In this document: in pieces, positions 34,398 to 44,576 of the stretch
How positions within the stretch are numbered: the stretch's first letter is position 1
Layout: every line of letters begins with the position of its first letter
Assembly (NCBI RefSeq): GCF_004346095.1
Contig: NZ_SLZV01000023.1
Span: 1-56,647 of the forward strand
Source of the DNA: Faecalimonas umbilicata
GTDB taxonomy: Bacteria; Bacillota; Clostridia; Lachnospirales; Lachnospiraceae
Length of the DNA: 56,647 nt
Direction: 5' to 3'
Position numbers and translations under genes: made by a program
The notes under the pieces: model-generated
Seen by the model: only the letters and a program-made list of their open reading frames with translations
What the model was told of the DNA's origin: nothing
Database searches by the model: none

Positions 34398-34862
34398 ATG
34401 GGAATCGGACCGTCTACAAAAGAAACAAGCCTGCATCATTTTCGGGATCCGCTTCTGGATGTAATATCTTCGGATGAAGAACTTGATCTGTTAGGCATTA
34501 TTATAGTAGGAACTCCTGATAATCAGGAAGAAAAAATGCTCGTAGGAACGAGAGCTGCCGTGTTGGCGGAGAGTATGCGGGCAGATGGGGCAATCATTTC
34601 TGCGGATGGATGGGGGAATAGTGATGTGGATTATGTCAATACGGTGGAGCAATTGACAAAGAGAGGAATTGCTGTCTCTGGATTGAAGTTTGTTGGGACT
34701 TCCGGCGGTTTTGTTGTGGAGAGCCCGAATCTGAATGCAATCGTAGATATTAATAAGAGTAAGGGTGGTACAGAGACGTGTGTGCTTGGAGAAAATAGTG
34801 TGACAGAGCTGGATGCGAGAAAGGCTGCGGCGATGTTAAAGCTAAAGATGAGAAGGGGATAA
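34398..34862 (+). CDS. prdE: Proline reductase cluster protein PrdE (PrdA small-subunit paralog)
   Basis: This 154-aa protein matches the PrdA pyruvoyl subunit but begins MGIGPSTKETSLHHFRDPLL where PrdA has CIGPASKEMSRHYWREPL after the cut. The Cys that becomes the pyruvoyl group is absent, so PrdE cannot form the cofactor. ELDLLGIIIVGTP and DGWGNSDVDYVNTVEQL match PrdA. AAGAAGGAGG precedes it, 21 bp after prdD. A PrdD-PrdE complex shaped like PrdA is an inference. Confidence 0.9.
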   Translation: MGIGPSTKETSLHHFRDPLLDVISSDEELDLLGIIIVGTPDNQEEKMLVGTRAAVLAESMRADGAIISADGWGNSDVDYVNTVEQLTKRGIAVSGLKFVGTSGGFVVESPNLNAIVDINKSKGGTETCVLGENSVTELDARKAAAMLKLKMRRG

Positions 34863-34875
34863 AGAAAAAGACGAA

Positions 34876-34926
34876 AAAAGACATGCCTGCAAGATGACTG
34901 ACTAAGCTGCGGCATGTCTTTCTTCT
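34876..34926 (+). terminator. Terminator of the prd operon
   Basis: AAAAAGACATGCC pairs with GGCATGTCTTT (34912-34922), followed by CTTCT. Confidence 0.8.
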
Positions 34927-35040
34927 ATATTTATTGAGAGGTTTGTTGCTTTGCAATCCGTTATATTAAAAGAGGGGGAATGGATATTGGATTGAATTTC
35001 GCACAAACTGTCTATTGGGGGAAACAGTTTTTTCAAATCC

Positions 35041-35175
35041 TTGCAAAAGCAACAGTTAGTGGTATAAAGTTATAAAAGATAGGCTGAAAAAAAGACAGTA
35101 TCCTCCTGAAGATCACCGCCTTTGGTCTGCATCACTAATATAACTTCGGTGATAGTATAAAGCCGGAGTCGAAAA
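35041..35175 (+). ncRNA. Possible small RNA or unassigned structured segment
   Basis: A promoter-like TTGCAA (35041-35046), 16 nt, TATAAA (35063-35068) precedes a segment where ATCACCG (35112-35118) or ATCACT (35131-35136) can pair with CGGTGAT (35147-35153). The segment also has TCCTCCT, complementary to a ribosome binding site. No gene is seen in 34927-35249. This is a weak call. Confidence 0.25.
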
Positions 35176-35249
35176 TTGTCAATAGGAAAGAAGAAAAAAA
35201 TTGTACATTAAAAAATACAATAAAAAATCGAAAAAAATGTAAAAAATAG

Positions 35250-35278
35250 TTGCAAAACTAAAAAGTATCTTGTATACT
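35250..35278 (+). promoter_or_regulatory. Promoter of the S10 ribosomal operon
   Basis: TTGCAA (35250-35255), 17 nt and TATACT (35273-35278), with TG before the -10. This should start the superoperon with a leader of about 225 nt. Confidence 0.8.
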
Positions 35279-35285
35279 AAGAGAG

Positions 35286-35510
35286 CTGTGACATGATAGC
35301 GATGAAGCGTGAGGTTGCTGCTTAACATAGCAGGTGTTCCGTGGAGCGAATGTCAAGTTAGGAAACTGGCGACAAGTCACTGTACGAATCAATAACAGCC
35401 GATGAAAAACGGTAACAACGTGTGAGAGTTTTATGACACACACGGGAGAGTGTACAGTCACCGCTTGTCGTACTTAAGTTGAATAGTACGAAAAGGAGGC
35501 GACTTTTTTT
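35286..35510 (+). promoter_or_regulatory. Structured 5' leader of the S10 operon
   Basis: GACAAG (35371-35376) and ACTGTAC (35379-35385) pair with GTACAGT (35452-35458) and CTTGTC (35464-35469). They enclose CCG/CGG (35399-35412) and GTGTG/CACAC (35420-35441) hairpins. A last hairpin CGTACT/AGTACG (35469-35490) abuts AAGGAGG. This resembles an autoregulatory ribosomal-protein leader; the binding protein (L4 in E. coli) is not known here. Confidence 0.65.
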
Positions 35511-35828
35511 ATGGCAAGTCAAGTAATGAGAATCACATTAAAAGCATATGATCATCAGTTAGTAGATGCATCAGCAAAGAAAATTATCGAAACTGTAAAG
35601 AAAAATGGAGCACAGGTGAGTGGACCGGTACCACTTCCAACTAAGAAGGAAGTTGTAACAATCTTAAGAGCGGTACACAAATACAAAGATTCCAGAGAGC
35701 AGTTCGAACAGAGAACTCATAAGAGACTGATCGATATCACAACACCGACACAGAAAACAGTTGATGCATTATCAAGATTAGAGATGCCGGCTGGTGTTTA
35801 TATTGATATCAAAATGAAAAACAAATAA
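35511..35828 (+). CDS. rpsJ: 30S ribosomal protein S10
   Basis: This 105-aa protein matches S10 ([39 protein letters not shown], then [13 protein letters not shown]). It sits in the small-subunit head and is also the NusE transcription factor. It is the first gene of the operon, with AAGGAGG, GCGAC and seven T before the ATG. Confidence 0.98.
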   Translation: MASQVMRITLKAYDHQLVDASAKKIIETVKKNGAQVSGPVPLPTKKEVVTILRAVHKYKDSREQFEQRTHKRLIDITTPTQKTVDALSRLEMPAGVYIDIKMKNK

Positions 35829-35902
35829 GACAGTAACAATCCTATATTTAGGATGAACACATATATTCAGTGTTCCGCTGTAAATCACAGGAGGTAATTA
35901 TA

Positions 35903-36583
35903 ATGAAGAAAGCTATTTTAGCTACAAAAGTCGGAATGACTCAAATCTTCAACGAAGACGGAGTTTTAACTCCAGTAACTGTACTTCAGGCTGGTCCATG
36001 TGTAGTAACACAGATCAAGACAGTTGAGAACGACGGTTACAGCGCTGTTCAGGTTGGTTTCGTTGACAAGAAAGACAAAATCGTTAACGTAGACAAGAAC
36101 GGTAAGAAAACAATCGTGCACAGACACGGTACAACAAAAGCAGAAAAAGGACATTTTGACAAAGCTGGTGTTTCAAGCAAGAGATTTGTAAGAGAATTCA
36201 AATTTGAAAACGCTGACGAGTTCGAATTAGCACAGGAAATCAAAGCTGATATCTTTGCTGCTGGAGATAAAGTAGATGCTACTGCAATCTCTAAAGGTAA
36301 AGGATTCCAGGGTGCGATCAAGAGACATAACCAACACAGAGGACCTATGACTCACGGTTCTAAATTCCATCGTCATGCAGGTTCCAATGGTGCTGCATCT
36401 GATCCGAGCAAGGTATTCAAAGGAAAGAAGATGCCGGGACACATGGGAAGCAAGAGAATTACAATTCAAAATCTTGAAATCGTAAGAGTAGATGCTGAAA
36501 ACAACTTAATCTTAGTAAAGGGATCTGTACCGGGACCTAAGAAATCTTTAGTGACAATTAAAGAAAGCGTAAAAGCAATCTAG
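35903..36583 (+). CDS. rplC: 50S ribosomal protein L3
   Basis: This 226-aa protein has the L3 start [20 protein letters not shown] and [22 protein letters not shown], whose loop reaches the peptidyl transferase region. GGAGG before 35903 fixes the start; an in-frame ATG at 35870 is upstream. Confidence 0.98.
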   Translation: MKKAILATKVGMTQIFNEDGVLTPVTVLQAGPCVVTQIKTVENDGYSAVQVGFVDKKDKIVNVDKNGKKTIVHRHGTTKAEKGHFDKAGVSSKRFVREFKFENADEFELAQEIKADIFAAGDKVDATAISKGKGFQGAIKRHNQHRGPMTHGSKFHRHAGSNGAASDPSKVFKGKKMPGHMGSKRITIQNLEIVRVDAENNLILVKGSVPGPKKSLVTIKESVKAI

Positions 36584-36611
36584 TCTTTAATAGGAAAGGA
36601 GGAACACACAG

Positions 36612-37232
36612 ATGGCAAACGTATCTGTTTATAATATCGAAGGTAAAGAAGTTGGAACAATCGACTTAAGCGATGCAGTATTCGGTGTTGAAGTAAACGA
36701 ACACTTATTACACATGGCAGTTGTAAGCCAACTTGCAAATAAACGTCAGGGAACACAGAAAGCAAAAACTCGCTCAGAAGTTCGCGGCGGTGGTAGAAAA
36801 CCATGGAGACAAAAAGGAACAGGTCATGCAAGACAAGGTTCTACAAGAGCTCCACAATGGACAGGCGGCGGAGTTGTATTTGCTCCAACACCAAGAGATT
36901 ACTCTTTCAAATTAAATAAGAAAGAGAAGAGAGCTGCTCTGAAATCAGCTCTGACAAGTAGAGTAGAAGAAAAGAAATTCATCGTTCTTGATGAGATCAA
37001 CTTTGGAGAGATCAAGACAAAGAATTTCCAGAATGTACTGAACAACTTAAATGTAGCAAAAGCGTTAGTTGTTTTAGAAGATGGAAACAAGAATGCAGAA
37101 TTATCTGCAAGAAACATTCCTTCTGTTAAGACAGCTCGTACAAATACAATCAATGTATACGACATTCTGAAATACAACACAGTAATCGCTACGAAAGCAG
37201 CTGTTGAGACTATCGAGGAGGTGTACGCATAA
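36612..37232 (+). CDS. rplD: 50S ribosomal protein L4
   Basis: This 206-aa protein matches L4, with the extended loop [20 protein letters not shown] that lines the exit tunnel. L4 represses the S10 operon in E. coli; the structured leader makes a similar role possible here. Its stop overlaps the rplW start by one base. Confidence 0.98.
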   Translation: MANVSVYNIEGKEVGTIDLSDAVFGVEVNEHLLHMAVVSQLANKRQGTQKAKTRSEVRGGGRKPWRQKGTGHARQGSTRAPQWTGGGVVFAPTPRDYSFKLNKKEKRAALKSALTSRVEEKKFIVLDEINFGEIKTKNFQNVLNNLNVAKALVVLEDGNKNAELSARNIPSVKTARTNTINVYDILKYNTVIATKAAVETIEEVYA

Positions 37233-37531
37233 TGGCAAGCATTCAGTATTATGATGTAATCCTTAAACCAGTGATCACTGAGAAGAGTATGGCTGCTATG
37301 GCTGAAAAGAAATACACATTTTTAGTTCATCCACAGGCAACAAAGTCTCAGGTAAAAGAAGCAGTTGAAAAAATGTTCGCAGGAACAAAAGTAAAAAGCG
37401 TAAATACTATGAATCTTGATGGAAAAACAAAAAGACGTGGTATGACATACGGAAAAACTGCAAAGACAAAGAAAGCAATCGTTCAGCTTACAGAAGAAAG
37501 CGCTGATATCGAGATTTTCGAAGGCTTATAA
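37232..37531 (+). CDS. rplW: 50S ribosomal protein L23
   Basis: This 99-aa protein matches L23 ([37 protein letters not shown]). It sits at the tunnel exit and docks SRP and trigger factor. Start overlaps rplD stop (TAATG). Confidence 0.98.
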   Translation: MASIQYYDVILKPVITEKSMAAMAEKKYTFLVHPQATKSQVKEAVEKMFAGTKVKSVNTMNLDGKTKRRGMTYGKTAKTKKAIVQLTEESADIEIFEGL

Positions 37532-37596
37532 GATAAAGTAACTATACGGTGCAAATCCGTGAAACGAAAAATTAGGAATTGAAAGGAGAGACAGTA

Positions 37597-38439
37597 ATGG
37601 GAATTAAAACATACCGCCCATATACACCTTCCAGAAGACATATGACTGGCTCTGATTTCTCAGAGATCACAAAGACAACTCCGGAGAAATCTTTAGTTGT
37701 ATCTTTAAGCAAAACAGCTGGTCGTAACAATCAGGGTAAAATCACAGTTAGACACCGCGGAGGCGGAGCAAAAAGAAAATATAGAGTAATTGATTTCAAG
37801 AGAAGAAAAGACGGAATTCCGGCTACTGTAATCGGTATCGAATACGATCCGAACAGAACAGCTAACATCGCTTTAATCTGCTACGCAGATGGAGAGAAAG
37901 CTTACATCTTAGCTCCTCAGGGATTAACAGATGGAATGAAAGTTATGAACGGACCAGAAGCAGAAGTAAGAGTAGGAAACTGCTTACCACTTTCTGAAAT
38001 TCCGGTTGGTACACAGATTCACAACATCGAGTTATATCCAGGAAGAGGCGGACAGTTAGTTCGTTCAGCTGGTAACAGCGCTCAGTTAATGGCGAAAGAA
38101 GGAAAATACGCTACACTTAGACTTCCGTCTGGAGAGATGAGAATGGTTCCGATCATTTGTAGAGCATCTATCGGTGTAGTAGGAAACGGAGATCACAACC
38201 TTGTGAACATCGGTAAAGCCGGACGTAAACGTCACATGGGTATCAGACCAACAGTTCGTGGTTCTGTTATGAACCCTAACGACCATCCACACGGTGGTGG
38301 TGAAGGTAAGACTGGTATTGGTCGTCCAGGTCCATGTACACCTTGGGGTAAACCAGCACTTGGTCTTAAGACAAGAAAGAAAAACAAACATTCTAACAAG
38401 TTAATCGTTAGAAGAAGAGATGGTAAAGGTATCAAATAA
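37597..38439 (+). CDS. rplB: 50S ribosomal protein L2
   Basis: This 280-aa protein matches L2 ([40 protein letters not shown], then [20 protein letters not shown] with the conserved His). It supports the peptidyl transferase centre. GAAAGGAGAG before 37597 fixes the start rather than 37579. Confidence 0.98.
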   Translation: MGIKTYRPYTPSRRHMTGSDFSEITKTTPEKSLVVSLSKTAGRNNQGKITVRHRGGGAKRKYRVIDFKRRKDGIPATVIGIEYDPNRTANIALICYADGEKAYILAPQGLTDGMKVMNGPEAEVRVGNCLPLSEIPVGTQIHNIELYPGRGGQLVRSAGNSAQLMAKEGKYATLRLPSGEMRMVPIICRASIGVVGNGDHNLVNIGKAGRKRHMGIRPTVRGSVMNPNDHPHGGGEGKTGIGRPGPCTPWGKPALGLKTRKKNKHSNKLIVRRRDGKGIK

Positions 38440-38464
38440 ATAGTTTACAAGGAGGTTAGAACCT

Positions 38465-38746
38465 ATGGCTCGCTCACTTAAAAAAGGACCATTCGCGGAC
38501 GAAAGCTTACTTAAAAAAGTAAAAGCTATGAATGAAGCAGGCGACAAATCAGTGATCAAAACATGGTCACGTCGCTCTACAATCTTCCCACAGATGGTTG
38601 GACATACAATCGCCGTTCATGACGGAAGAAAACATGTACCTGTATATGTAACAGAAGATATGGTTGGACACAAACTCGGAGAGTTCGTTGCAACAAGAAC
38701 ATACAGAGGACATGGAAAAGACGAAAAGAAATCAAGAGTTCGTTAA
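38465..38746 (+). CDS. rpsS: 30S ribosomal protein S19
   Basis: This 93-aa protein matches S19 ([38 protein letters not shown]). It binds 16S rRNA in the head with S13. AAGGAGG precedes it. Confidence 0.98.
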   Translation: MARSLKKGPFADESLLKKVKAMNEAGDKSVIKTWSRRSTIFPQMVGHTIAVHDGRKHVPVYVTEDMVGHKLGEFVATRTYRGHGKDEKKSRVR

Positions 38747-38772
38747 TAGAGATGAATAAAACAACACCCTTT

Positions 38773-38787
38773 GGGTACATAGTACCC
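38773..38787 (+). other. Hairpin between rpsS and rplV
   Basis: GGGTAC (38773-38778), loop ATA, GTACCC (38782-38787), with weaker flanking CCC/GGGG pairing. No T-run follows. It may be a processing or control element within the operon. Confidence 0.5.
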
Positions 38788-38823
38788 TTGGGGAGGGCTT
38801 AATTATGAAAGGAGGATTCATCC

Positions 38824-39210
38824 ATGGCTAAAGGACATAGATCCCAAATCAAAAGAGAGAGAAATGCAAACAAAGACACTAGACCGTCAGCTAAGTTATC
38901 TTACGCTAGAGTTTCAGTTCAGAAAGCATGTTTCGTATTAGATGCCATCAGAGGTAAGGATGTACAGACAGCACTTGGTATTTTAACTTACAATCCAAGA
39001 TACGCTTCTAGTTTAATAAAGAAATTATTAGAATCAGCAATCGCAAATGCTGAGAACAACAACGGTATGAATGTTGAGAACCTTTACATTGAAGAATGTT
39101 ACGCAAACAAGGGACCAACAATGAAGAGAATTAGACCGAGAGCACAGGGAAGAGCTTACAGAATCGAGAAGAGAATGAGCCACATTACACTTGTGCTGAA
39201 TGAAAGATAA
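38824..39210 (+). CDS. rplV: 50S ribosomal protein L22
   Basis: This 128-aa protein matches L22 ([40 protein letters not shown]), whose hairpin lines the exit tunnel. AAAGGAGG precedes the ATG. Confidence 0.98.
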   Translation: MAKGHRSQIKRERNANKDTRPSAKLSYARVSVQKACFVLDAIRGKDVQTALGILTYNPRYASSLIKKLLESAIANAENNNGMNVENLYIEECYANKGPTMKRIRPRAQGRAYRIEKRMSHITLVLNER

Positions 39211-39221
39211 GGAGGGCAATC

Positions 39222-39878
39222 ATGGGACAGAAAGTTAATCCTCATGGCTTAAGAGTCGGTGTTATCAAAGATTGGGACTCTAAATGGTATGCAGAAGACA
39301 AATTTGCAGATTATTTAGTAGAAGACCATAAAATCAGAACATTTCTGAAAAAGAAATTATATAGCGCAGGAGTTTCTAAGATTGAGATCGAAAGAGCATC
39401 TGACCGCGTGAAAATCATCATCTATACAGCAAAACCAGGTGTAGTAATCGGTAAAGGTGGAGCTGAGATCGAGAAAGTAAAAGCTGAATTAGCTAAATTT
39501 ACAGATAAGAAATTAGTTGTAGATATCAAAGAAATCAAAAGACCAGACAAAGATGCTCAGTTAGTAGCTGAGAACATTGCATTACAGTTAGAGAACCGTA
39601 TTTCTTTCAGACGTGCAATGAAATCTTGTATGTCAAGAACAATGAAAGCAGGAGCACTTGGTGTAAAAACTTCTGTATCAGGACGTTTAGGTGGAGCAGA
39701 TATGGCTCGTACAGAATTTTACAGCGAAGGAACAATCCCGCTTCAGACATTAAGAGCAGACATCGACTATGGATTCGCTGAAGCTGACACAACTTATGGA
39801 AAAGTTGGTGTTAAAGTATGGATCTACAAAGGCGAAGTTCTTCCAACAAAAGAGACTAAGGAAGGGAGCGATAAATAA
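39222..39878 (+). CDS. rpsC: 30S ribosomal protein S3
   Basis: This 218-aa protein matches S3 ([39 protein letters not shown] motif, [13 protein letters not shown]). It forms part of the mRNA entry site. It follows rplV by 11 bp. Confidence 0.98.
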   Translation: MGQKVNPHGLRVGVIKDWDSKWYAEDKFADYLVEDHKIRTFLKKKLYSAGVSKIEIERASDRVKIIIYTAKPGVVIGKGGAEIEKVKAELAKFTDKKLVVDIKEIKRPDKDAQLVAENIALQLENRISFRRAMKSCMSRTMKAGALGVKTSVSGRLGGADMARTEFYSEGTIPLQTLRADIDYGFAEADTTYGKVGVKVWIYKGEVLPTKETKEGSDK

Positions 39879-39880
39879 TT

Positions 39881-40318
39881 ATGTTAATGCCTAAAAGAGT
39901 AAAACGTCGTAAACAATTCCGTGGTTCTATGAAAGGAAAAGCTTTACGTGGAAATAAAATCACAAACGGTGAATATGGTATTGTTGCAATGGAACCATGC
40001 TGGATCCGTTCAAATCAGATCGAAGCAGCCCGTATCGCTATGACACGTTACATCAAACGTGGTGGTAAAGTTTGGATCAAAATATTCCCGGACAAACCTG
40101 TAACTACAAAACCAGCTGAAACACGTATGGGTTCTGGTAAAGGAACTCTGGAATACTGGGTAGCAGTTGTAAAACCAGGACGTGTAATGTTTGAACTTTC
40201 AGGAGTACCTGAAGAAGTAGCTCGTGAAGCATTACGTCTTGCAATGCACAAGTTACCTTGTAAATGTAAGATTGTTTCTCGCGAAGAATTAGAAGGCGGT
40301 GATAACAGTGAAAATTAA
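39881..40318 (+). CDS. rplP: 50S ribosomal protein L16
   Basis: This 145-aa protein matches L16 ([52 protein letters not shown]). It contacts the A-site tRNA region. It begins 2 bp after rpsC and overlaps rpmC. Confidence 0.98.
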   Translation: MLMPKRVKRRKQFRGSMKGKALRGNKITNGEYGIVAMEPCWIRSNQIEAARIAMTRYIKRGGKVWIKIFPDKPVTTKPAETRMGSGKGTLEYWVAVVKPGRVMFELSGVPEEVAREALRLAMHKLPCKCKIVSREELEGGDNSEN

Positions 40319-40514
40319 TAAATTTGTAGAAGATTTAAAGGCAAAATCAGCTGCAGAATTGAATGAAGAATTAGTAGCTGCTAAAAAGGAACTTTTCAAC
40401 TTAAGATTCCAGAACGCAACAAATCAATTAGACAACACAAGCAGAATTAAAGAAGTAAGAAAAAATATTGCCAGAATCCAGACTGTAATTACAGAGATGG
40501 CAAAAGCTGAGTAA
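40308..40514 (+). CDS. rpmC: 50S ribosomal protein L29
   Basis: This 68-aa helical protein matches L29 ([40 protein letters not shown]). The start is the GTG at 40308, which gives the usual MKINKF N-terminus; a GTG at 40299 is part of the ribosome binding site region. It overlaps rplP by 11 bp. Confidence 0.95.
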   Translation: MKINKFVEDLKAKSAAELNEELVAAKKELFNLRFQNATNQLDNTSRIKEVRKNIARIQTVITEMAKAE

Positions 40515-40560
40515 TATTCATAGAATATAGCTTCAGGAACTTCGGAAAGGAGTAGAAACT

Positions 40561-40815
40561 GTGGAAAGAAATTTAAGAAAAACTCGTACAGGTAAAGTTG
40601 TAAGTGACAAGATGGATAAAACTATCGTAGTTGCAGTAGAGGATCACGTAAAACACCCTCTGTACAACAAAATCGTAAAGAGAACATATAAATTAAAAGC
40701 TCATGATGAAAACAACGAATGCGGAATGGGCGATATCGTAAAAGTTATGGAAACAAGACCTTTATCAAAAGATAAGAGATGGAGACTTGTAGAAATTATG
40801 GAAAAAGCAAAATAA
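40561..40815 (+). CDS. rpsQ: 30S ribosomal protein S17
   Basis: This 84-aa protein matches S17 ([40 protein letters not shown]). It starts with GTG after AAAGGAG. Confidence 0.98.
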   Translation: MERNLRKTRTGKVVSDKMDKTIVVAVEDHVKHPLYNKIVKRTYKLKAHDENNECGMGDIVKVMETRPLSKDKRWRLVEIMEKAK

Positions 40816-40848
40816 TTTGCTTTAGAATTATGAAGGAGGTTTACCGGC

Positions 40849-41217
40849 ATGATACAACAAGAAAGTAGACTTAAAGTAGCAGACAACACAGGTGCTAAAG
40901 AATTACTCTGCATCCGCGTGTTAGGTGGTTCTACTAGAAGATATGCCAGCATTGGTGATGTGATCGTTGCCAGCGTTAAAGATGCAACACCAGGTGGTGT
41001 TGTTAAAAAAGGCGATGTAGTGAAAGCCGTAGTTGTACGTACAGTAAAAGGTGCTCGTCGTAAAGACGGTTCTTATATCAGATTTGATGAAAATGCTGCT
41101 GTAATTATTAAAGATGACAAAAACCCAAGAGGAACTCGTATTTTTGGACCAGTAGCGAGAGAGCTTCGTGAGAAACAGTTTATGAAAATTGTTTCATTAG
41201 CTCCAGAAGTATTATAA
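40849..41217 (+). CDS. rplN: 50S ribosomal protein L14
   Basis: This 122-aa protein matches L14 ([51 protein letters not shown]). It forms an intersubunit bridge. GAAGGAGG precedes the ATG. Confidence 0.98.
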   Translation: MIQQESRLKVADNTGAKELLCIRVLGGSTRRYASIGDVIVASVKDATPGGVVKKGDVVKAVVVRTVKGARRKDGSYIRFDENAAVIIKDDKNPRGTRIFGPVARELREKQFMKIVSLAPEVL

Positions 41218-41229
41218 GGAGGTACCGGA

Positions 41230-41553
41230 ATGTCAACTATGAAAATCAAAAAAGGTGATACTGTAAAAGTGATCGCTGGAAAAGATAAAGATAAAGAAGG
41301 CAAAGTAATTGCTGTCAACAAAAAAGACGGAACAGTATTAGTTGAAGGTATCAATATGCTGACAAAGCACACAAAACCAAGTGCTGCTAATCAGAATGGC
41401 GGTATCGTTCACCAAGAAGGTCCTATTGATATTTCTAACGTAATGTATGTCCACAACGGAAAACCTACAAGAATCGGGTTCAAGATGGACGGAGACAAAA
41501 AAGTGCGTGTAGCAAAATCAACAGGCGAAGTGATCGTTGATAAGAAGAACTAA
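41230..41553 (+). CDS. rplX: 50S ribosomal protein L24
   Basis: This 107-aa protein matches L24 with a KOW motif ([20 protein letters not shown]) and [20 protein letters not shown]. It starts 50S assembly. AAGGAGG precedes it. Confidence 0.98.
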   Translation: MSTMKIKKGDTVKVIAGKDKDKEGKVIAVNKKDGTVLVEGINMLTKHTKPSAANQNGGIVHQEGPIDISNVMYVHNGKPTRIGFKMDGDKKVRVAKSTGEVIVDKKN

Positions 41554-41576
41554 TTCGGGAAAGGAGGACCAGAACT

Positions 41577-42116
41577 TTGAGTAGACTGAAAGAACAATAC
41601 CAAAACGAAATCGTAGATGCTATGATTAAGAAATTTGGATACAAAAATATTATGGAAGTGCCAAAACTTGATAAGATCGTTATCAACATGGGTGTTGGCG
41701 AAGCAAAAGACAATGCGAAAGTGTTAGAATCAGCAGTAGCTGATCTTGAGAAAATCTCAGGACAGAAAGCAGTTCTCACAAAAGCAAAAAAATCTGTAGC
41801 GAACTTCAAATTAAGAGAAGGAATGGCTATCGGATGTAAAGTTACTTTAAGAGGAGAAAAAATGTATGAGTTTGCAGATCGTCTGATCAACTTAGCATTA
41901 CCTCGTGTACGTGACTTCAGAGGAGTAAATCCGAACGCATTTGATGGAAGAGGTAACTATGCTCTTGGTATCAAAGAACAATTAATCTTCCCGGAAATCG
42001 AATACGATAAAGTAGATAAAGTAAGAGGTATGGACGTTATCTTTGTTACAACAGCTAAGACTGACGAAGAAGCTCGCGAATTATTGAAATTATTCAATAT
42101 GCCATTTACAAAATAG
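41577..42116 (+). CDS. rplE: 50S ribosomal protein L5
   Basis: This 179-aa protein matches L5 ([40 protein letters not shown]) and binds 5S rRNA. The start is TTG at 41577 after AAAGGAGG; it gives the usual MSRLKEQY N-terminus. Confidence 0.97.
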   Translation: MSRLKEQYQNEIVDAMIKKFGYKNIMEVPKLDKIVINMGVGEAKDNAKVLESAVADLEKISGQKAVLTKAKKSVANFKLREGMAIGCKVTLRGEKMYEFADRLINLALPRVRDFRGVNPNAFDGRGNYALGIKEQLIFPEIEYDKVDKVRGMDVIFVTTAKTDEEARELLKLFNMPFTK

Positions 42117-42133
42117 TAGGGAGGAAATATTTC

Positions 42134-42319
42134 ATGGCAAAAACATCTATGAAAATTAAACAACAACGTAAACAAAAATTCTCTACTAGAGAGTACAATC
42201 GTTGTAGAATCTGTGGTCGTCCACATGCATATTTAAGAAAATACGGAATCTGCAGAGTATGTTTCCGTGAATTAGCATACAAAGGACAGATCCCGGGAGT
42301 AAAGAAAGCTTCCTGGTAA
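42134..42319 (+). CDS. rpsZ: 30S ribosomal protein S14, zinc type
   Basis: This 61-aa protein is the short S14 with two CxxC pairs ([20 protein letters not shown]) that bind zinc. It is the Zn-dependent form common in Firmicutes. GGGAGG lies before the ATG. Confidence 0.98.
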   Translation: MAKTSMKIKQQRKQKFSTREYNRCRICGRPHAYLRKYGICRVCFRELAYKGQIPGVKKASW

Positions 42320-42435
42320 GCCACAAAATAGAAAGAGCAAACAGGATATCCGTAGTAGAAGCGGTCGGATTTTCCGGCTGCATCTGAAGGATGTAACAAG
42401 TAAATGAAGAATGAAAAAATAGGAGGCAACTTCAA
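42320..42435 (+). other. Intercistronic hairpins between rpsZ and rpsH
   Basis: This 116-nt gap is long for the spc operon. GCGGTCGG and CCGGCTGC (about 42360-42382) form an 8-bp stem with two G-U pairs, followed by GCATC/GATGT. No terminator T-run is present. It may hold a regulatory site, as S8 has in E. coli, but that is inference. Confidence 0.4.
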
Positions 42436-42837
42436 ATGACTATGAGTGATCCAATCGCAGATATGCTTACAAGAATCCGTAATGCAAACACTGCAAAACA
42501 TGATACAGTAGATGTTCCGGCATCTAAAATGAAACTTGCTATCGCAGAAATCCTTTTCAACGAAGGATACATTGCAAAATATGACGTAATCGAAGATGGT
42601 AACTTCAAGACAATCCGCATCACATTAAAATATGGTGCAGATAAGAATGAAAAAGTTATCACAGGTCTTAAGAGAATCTCTAAGCCAGGTCTTCGTGTAT
42701 ATGCAAACAAAGAAGATCTTCCTAGAGTATTAGGCGGACTTGGAACAGCTATCATTTCTACAAATCATGGTGTAGTTACTGATAAAGAAGCTAGAAAACT
42801 GAATGTTGGTGGAGAGGTACTCTGCTTCGTTTGGTAA
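42436..42837 (+). CDS. rpsH: 30S ribosomal protein S8
   Basis: This 133-aa protein matches S8 ([40 protein letters not shown]). It binds central 16S rRNA and represses the spc operon in E. coli. AGGAGG precedes it. Confidence 0.98.
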   Translation: MTMSDPIADMLTRIRNANTAKHDTVDVPASKMKLAIAEILFNEGYIAKYDVIEDGNFKTIRITLKYGADKNEKVITGLKRISKPGLRVYANKEDLPRVLGGLGTAIISTNHGVVTDKEARKLNVGGEVLCFVW

Positions 42838-42859
42838 TCGGCAAATGCAACTGAAAACA

Positions 42860-42880
42860 GAGAAGCATAAATTGCTTCTC
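42860..42880 (+). other. Hairpin between rpsH and rplF
   Basis: GAGAAGCA (42860-42867), loop TAAAT, TGCTTCTC (42873-42880) is a perfect 8-bp stem 28 nt before rplF. No T-run follows. Confidence 0.5.
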
Positions 42881-42908
42881 CGAAAATTTAAGTGTAGGAG
42901 GTAAAGGT

Positions 42909-43451
42909 ATGTCACGTATCGGAAGACTGCCAGTAGCAATTCCAGCAGGTGTAACTGTGGAAATCGCTGAGAACAACAAAGTGACTGTAACAGGTCCTAA
43001 AGGAACTCTTGTAAGAGAGCTTCCAACAGAGATGGAAATCAAAAAAGAAGGCGAAGAAATCGTAGTAACAAGACCAAGCGACTTAAAGAGAATGAAAGCG
43101 TTACACGGTCTTACAAGAACACTCATCAACAACATGGTAGTTGGTGTTACTCAGGGATACGAAAAAGTTCTTGAAGTAAATGGTGTTGGTTACAAAGCCG
43201 CAAAATCAGGAAACAAATTAACATTAAGTTTAGGATACTCTCACCCAGTAGAAATGATCGATCCAGAAGGTGTTGAAACAGTACTTGACGGACAGAACAA
43301 AATTACTGTAAAAGGTATCGATAAAGAAAAAGTAGGCCAATACGCAGCTGAAATCAGAGATAAGAGAAGACCGGAACCTTACAAAGGTAAAGGTATTAAA
43401 TATGCTGATGAAGTTATCAGACGTAAAGTTGGTAAGACTGGTAAAAAATAA
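42909..43451 (+). CDS. rplF: 50S ribosomal protein L6
   Basis: This 180-aa protein matches L6 ([40 protein letters not shown]). It is near the factor-binding site. AGGAGG precedes it. Confidence 0.98.
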   Translation: MSRIGRLPVAIPAGVTVEIAENNKVTVTGPKGTLVRELPTEMEIKKEGEEIVVTRPSDLKRMKALHGLTRTLINNMVVGVTQGYEKVLEVNGVGYKAAKSGNKLTLSLGYSHPVEMIDPEGVETVLDGQNKITVKGIDKEKVGQYAAEIRDKRRPEPYKGKGIKYADEVIRRKVGKTGKK

Positions 43452-43468
43452 TTAAGGAGAGTGTGAAA

Positions 43469-43837
43469 ATGGTTAGTAAAAAATCAAGAAGCGAAGTTCG
43501 CGTAAACAAACATAGAAGACTGCGTAACCGTTTCAGCGGTACAGCTGAAAGACCACGTTTAGCTGTGTTCAGAAGTAATAATCATATGTATGCTCAAATT
43601 ATTGACGATACAGTTGGAAAGACTCTGGTATCTGCATCTACTCTTCAGAAAGAAGTAAAAGCAGAATTAGAAAAAACTAACAACGTTGATGCAGCAGCAT
43701 ATTTAGGAACAGTGATTGCAAAGAGAGCAATCGAAAAAGGTATTAACACTGTTGTCTTTGACAGAGGCGGATTTATATACCAGGGAAAAATCAAAGCATT
43801 AGCTGATGCAGCTAGAGAAGCTGGATTAGAATTCTAG
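43469..43837 (+). CDS. rplR: 50S ribosomal protein L18
   Basis: This 122-aa protein matches L18 ([40 protein letters not shown]) and binds 5S rRNA. The ATG at 43469 is 8 nt from AAGGAGA; the in-frame GTG at 43463 is too close. Confidence 0.97.
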   Translation: MVSKKSRSEVRVNKHRRLRNRFSGTAERPRLAVFRSNNHMYAQIIDDTVGKTLVSASTLQKEVKAELEKTNNVDAAAYLGTVIAKRAIEKGINTVVFDRGGFIYQGKIKALADAAREAGLEF

Positions 43838-43850
43838 GAGGAGGAACACA

Positions 43851-44360
43851 ATGAAACAAAATCGCATTGATGCTAGTCAATTAGAACTAACAGAAAAAGT
43901 GGTATCAATCAAACGAGTAACAAAAGTTGTTAAAGGTGGTCGTAACTTCAGATTCACAGCTTTAGTAGTTGTTGGTGATGGAAATGGCCATGTTGGTGCT
44001 GGTTTAGGAAAAGCTGCTGAAATTCCGGAAGCAATCCGCAAAGGAAAAGAAGATGCAGCAAAAAAACTTATTTCTGTTTCATTAGATGAGAATGGAAGTA
44101 TTACACACGATTTAATTGGTAAATTTGGAAGTGCTTCTGTATTACTTAAAAAAGCTCCAGACGGTACTGGAGTTATCGCCGGAGGTCCGGCACGTGCGGT
44201 TATCGAGCTTGCAGGTATCAAAAATATCCGTACAAAATCTTTAGGATCTAACAACAAACAGAACGTAGTACTTGCTACGATCGAGGGATTAAGTCAGATT
44301 AAAACTCCAGAAGAAGTAGCTAAACTTCGCGGAAAATCTGTTGAAGAGATTTTAGGCTAA
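43851..44360 (+). CDS. rpsE: 30S ribosomal protein S5
   Basis: This 169-aa protein matches S5 ([40 protein letters not shown]). It takes part in decoding accuracy. AGGAGG precedes it. Confidence 0.98.
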   Translation: MKQNRIDASQLELTEKVVSIKRVTKVVKGGRNFRFTALVVVGDGNGHVGAGLGKAAEIPEAIRKGKEDAAKKLISVSLDENGSITHDLIGKFGSASVLLKKAPDGTGVIAGGPARAVIELAGIKNIRTKSLGSNNKQNVVLATIEGLSQIKTPEEVAKLRGKSVEEILG

Positions 44361-44374
44361 GGAGGAGATTGAAC

Positions 44375-44554
44375 ATGGCAAATTTAAAAGTTACATTAGT
44401 AAAATCTACAATCGGTGCTGTTCCAAAACACAAAAAGACAGTGGAAGCTTTAGGTTTAAAGAAACTGAACAAAACAGTTGAATTACCGGACAACGCTGCA
44501 ACAAGAGGAATGGTTCAGCAAGTTAGACATTTAGTGAAAGTAGAAGAAGCATAA
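44375..44554 (+). CDS. rpmD: 50S ribosomal protein L30
   Basis: This 59-aa protein matches L30 ([40 protein letters not shown]). The ATG at 44375 is placed correctly after GGAGGAG. Confidence 0.97.
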   Translation: MANLKVTLVKSTIGAVPKHKKTVEALGLKKLNKTVELPDNAATRGMVQQVRHLVKVEEA

Positions 44555-44576
44555 TTATAGACAAGGAGGTGTCACG

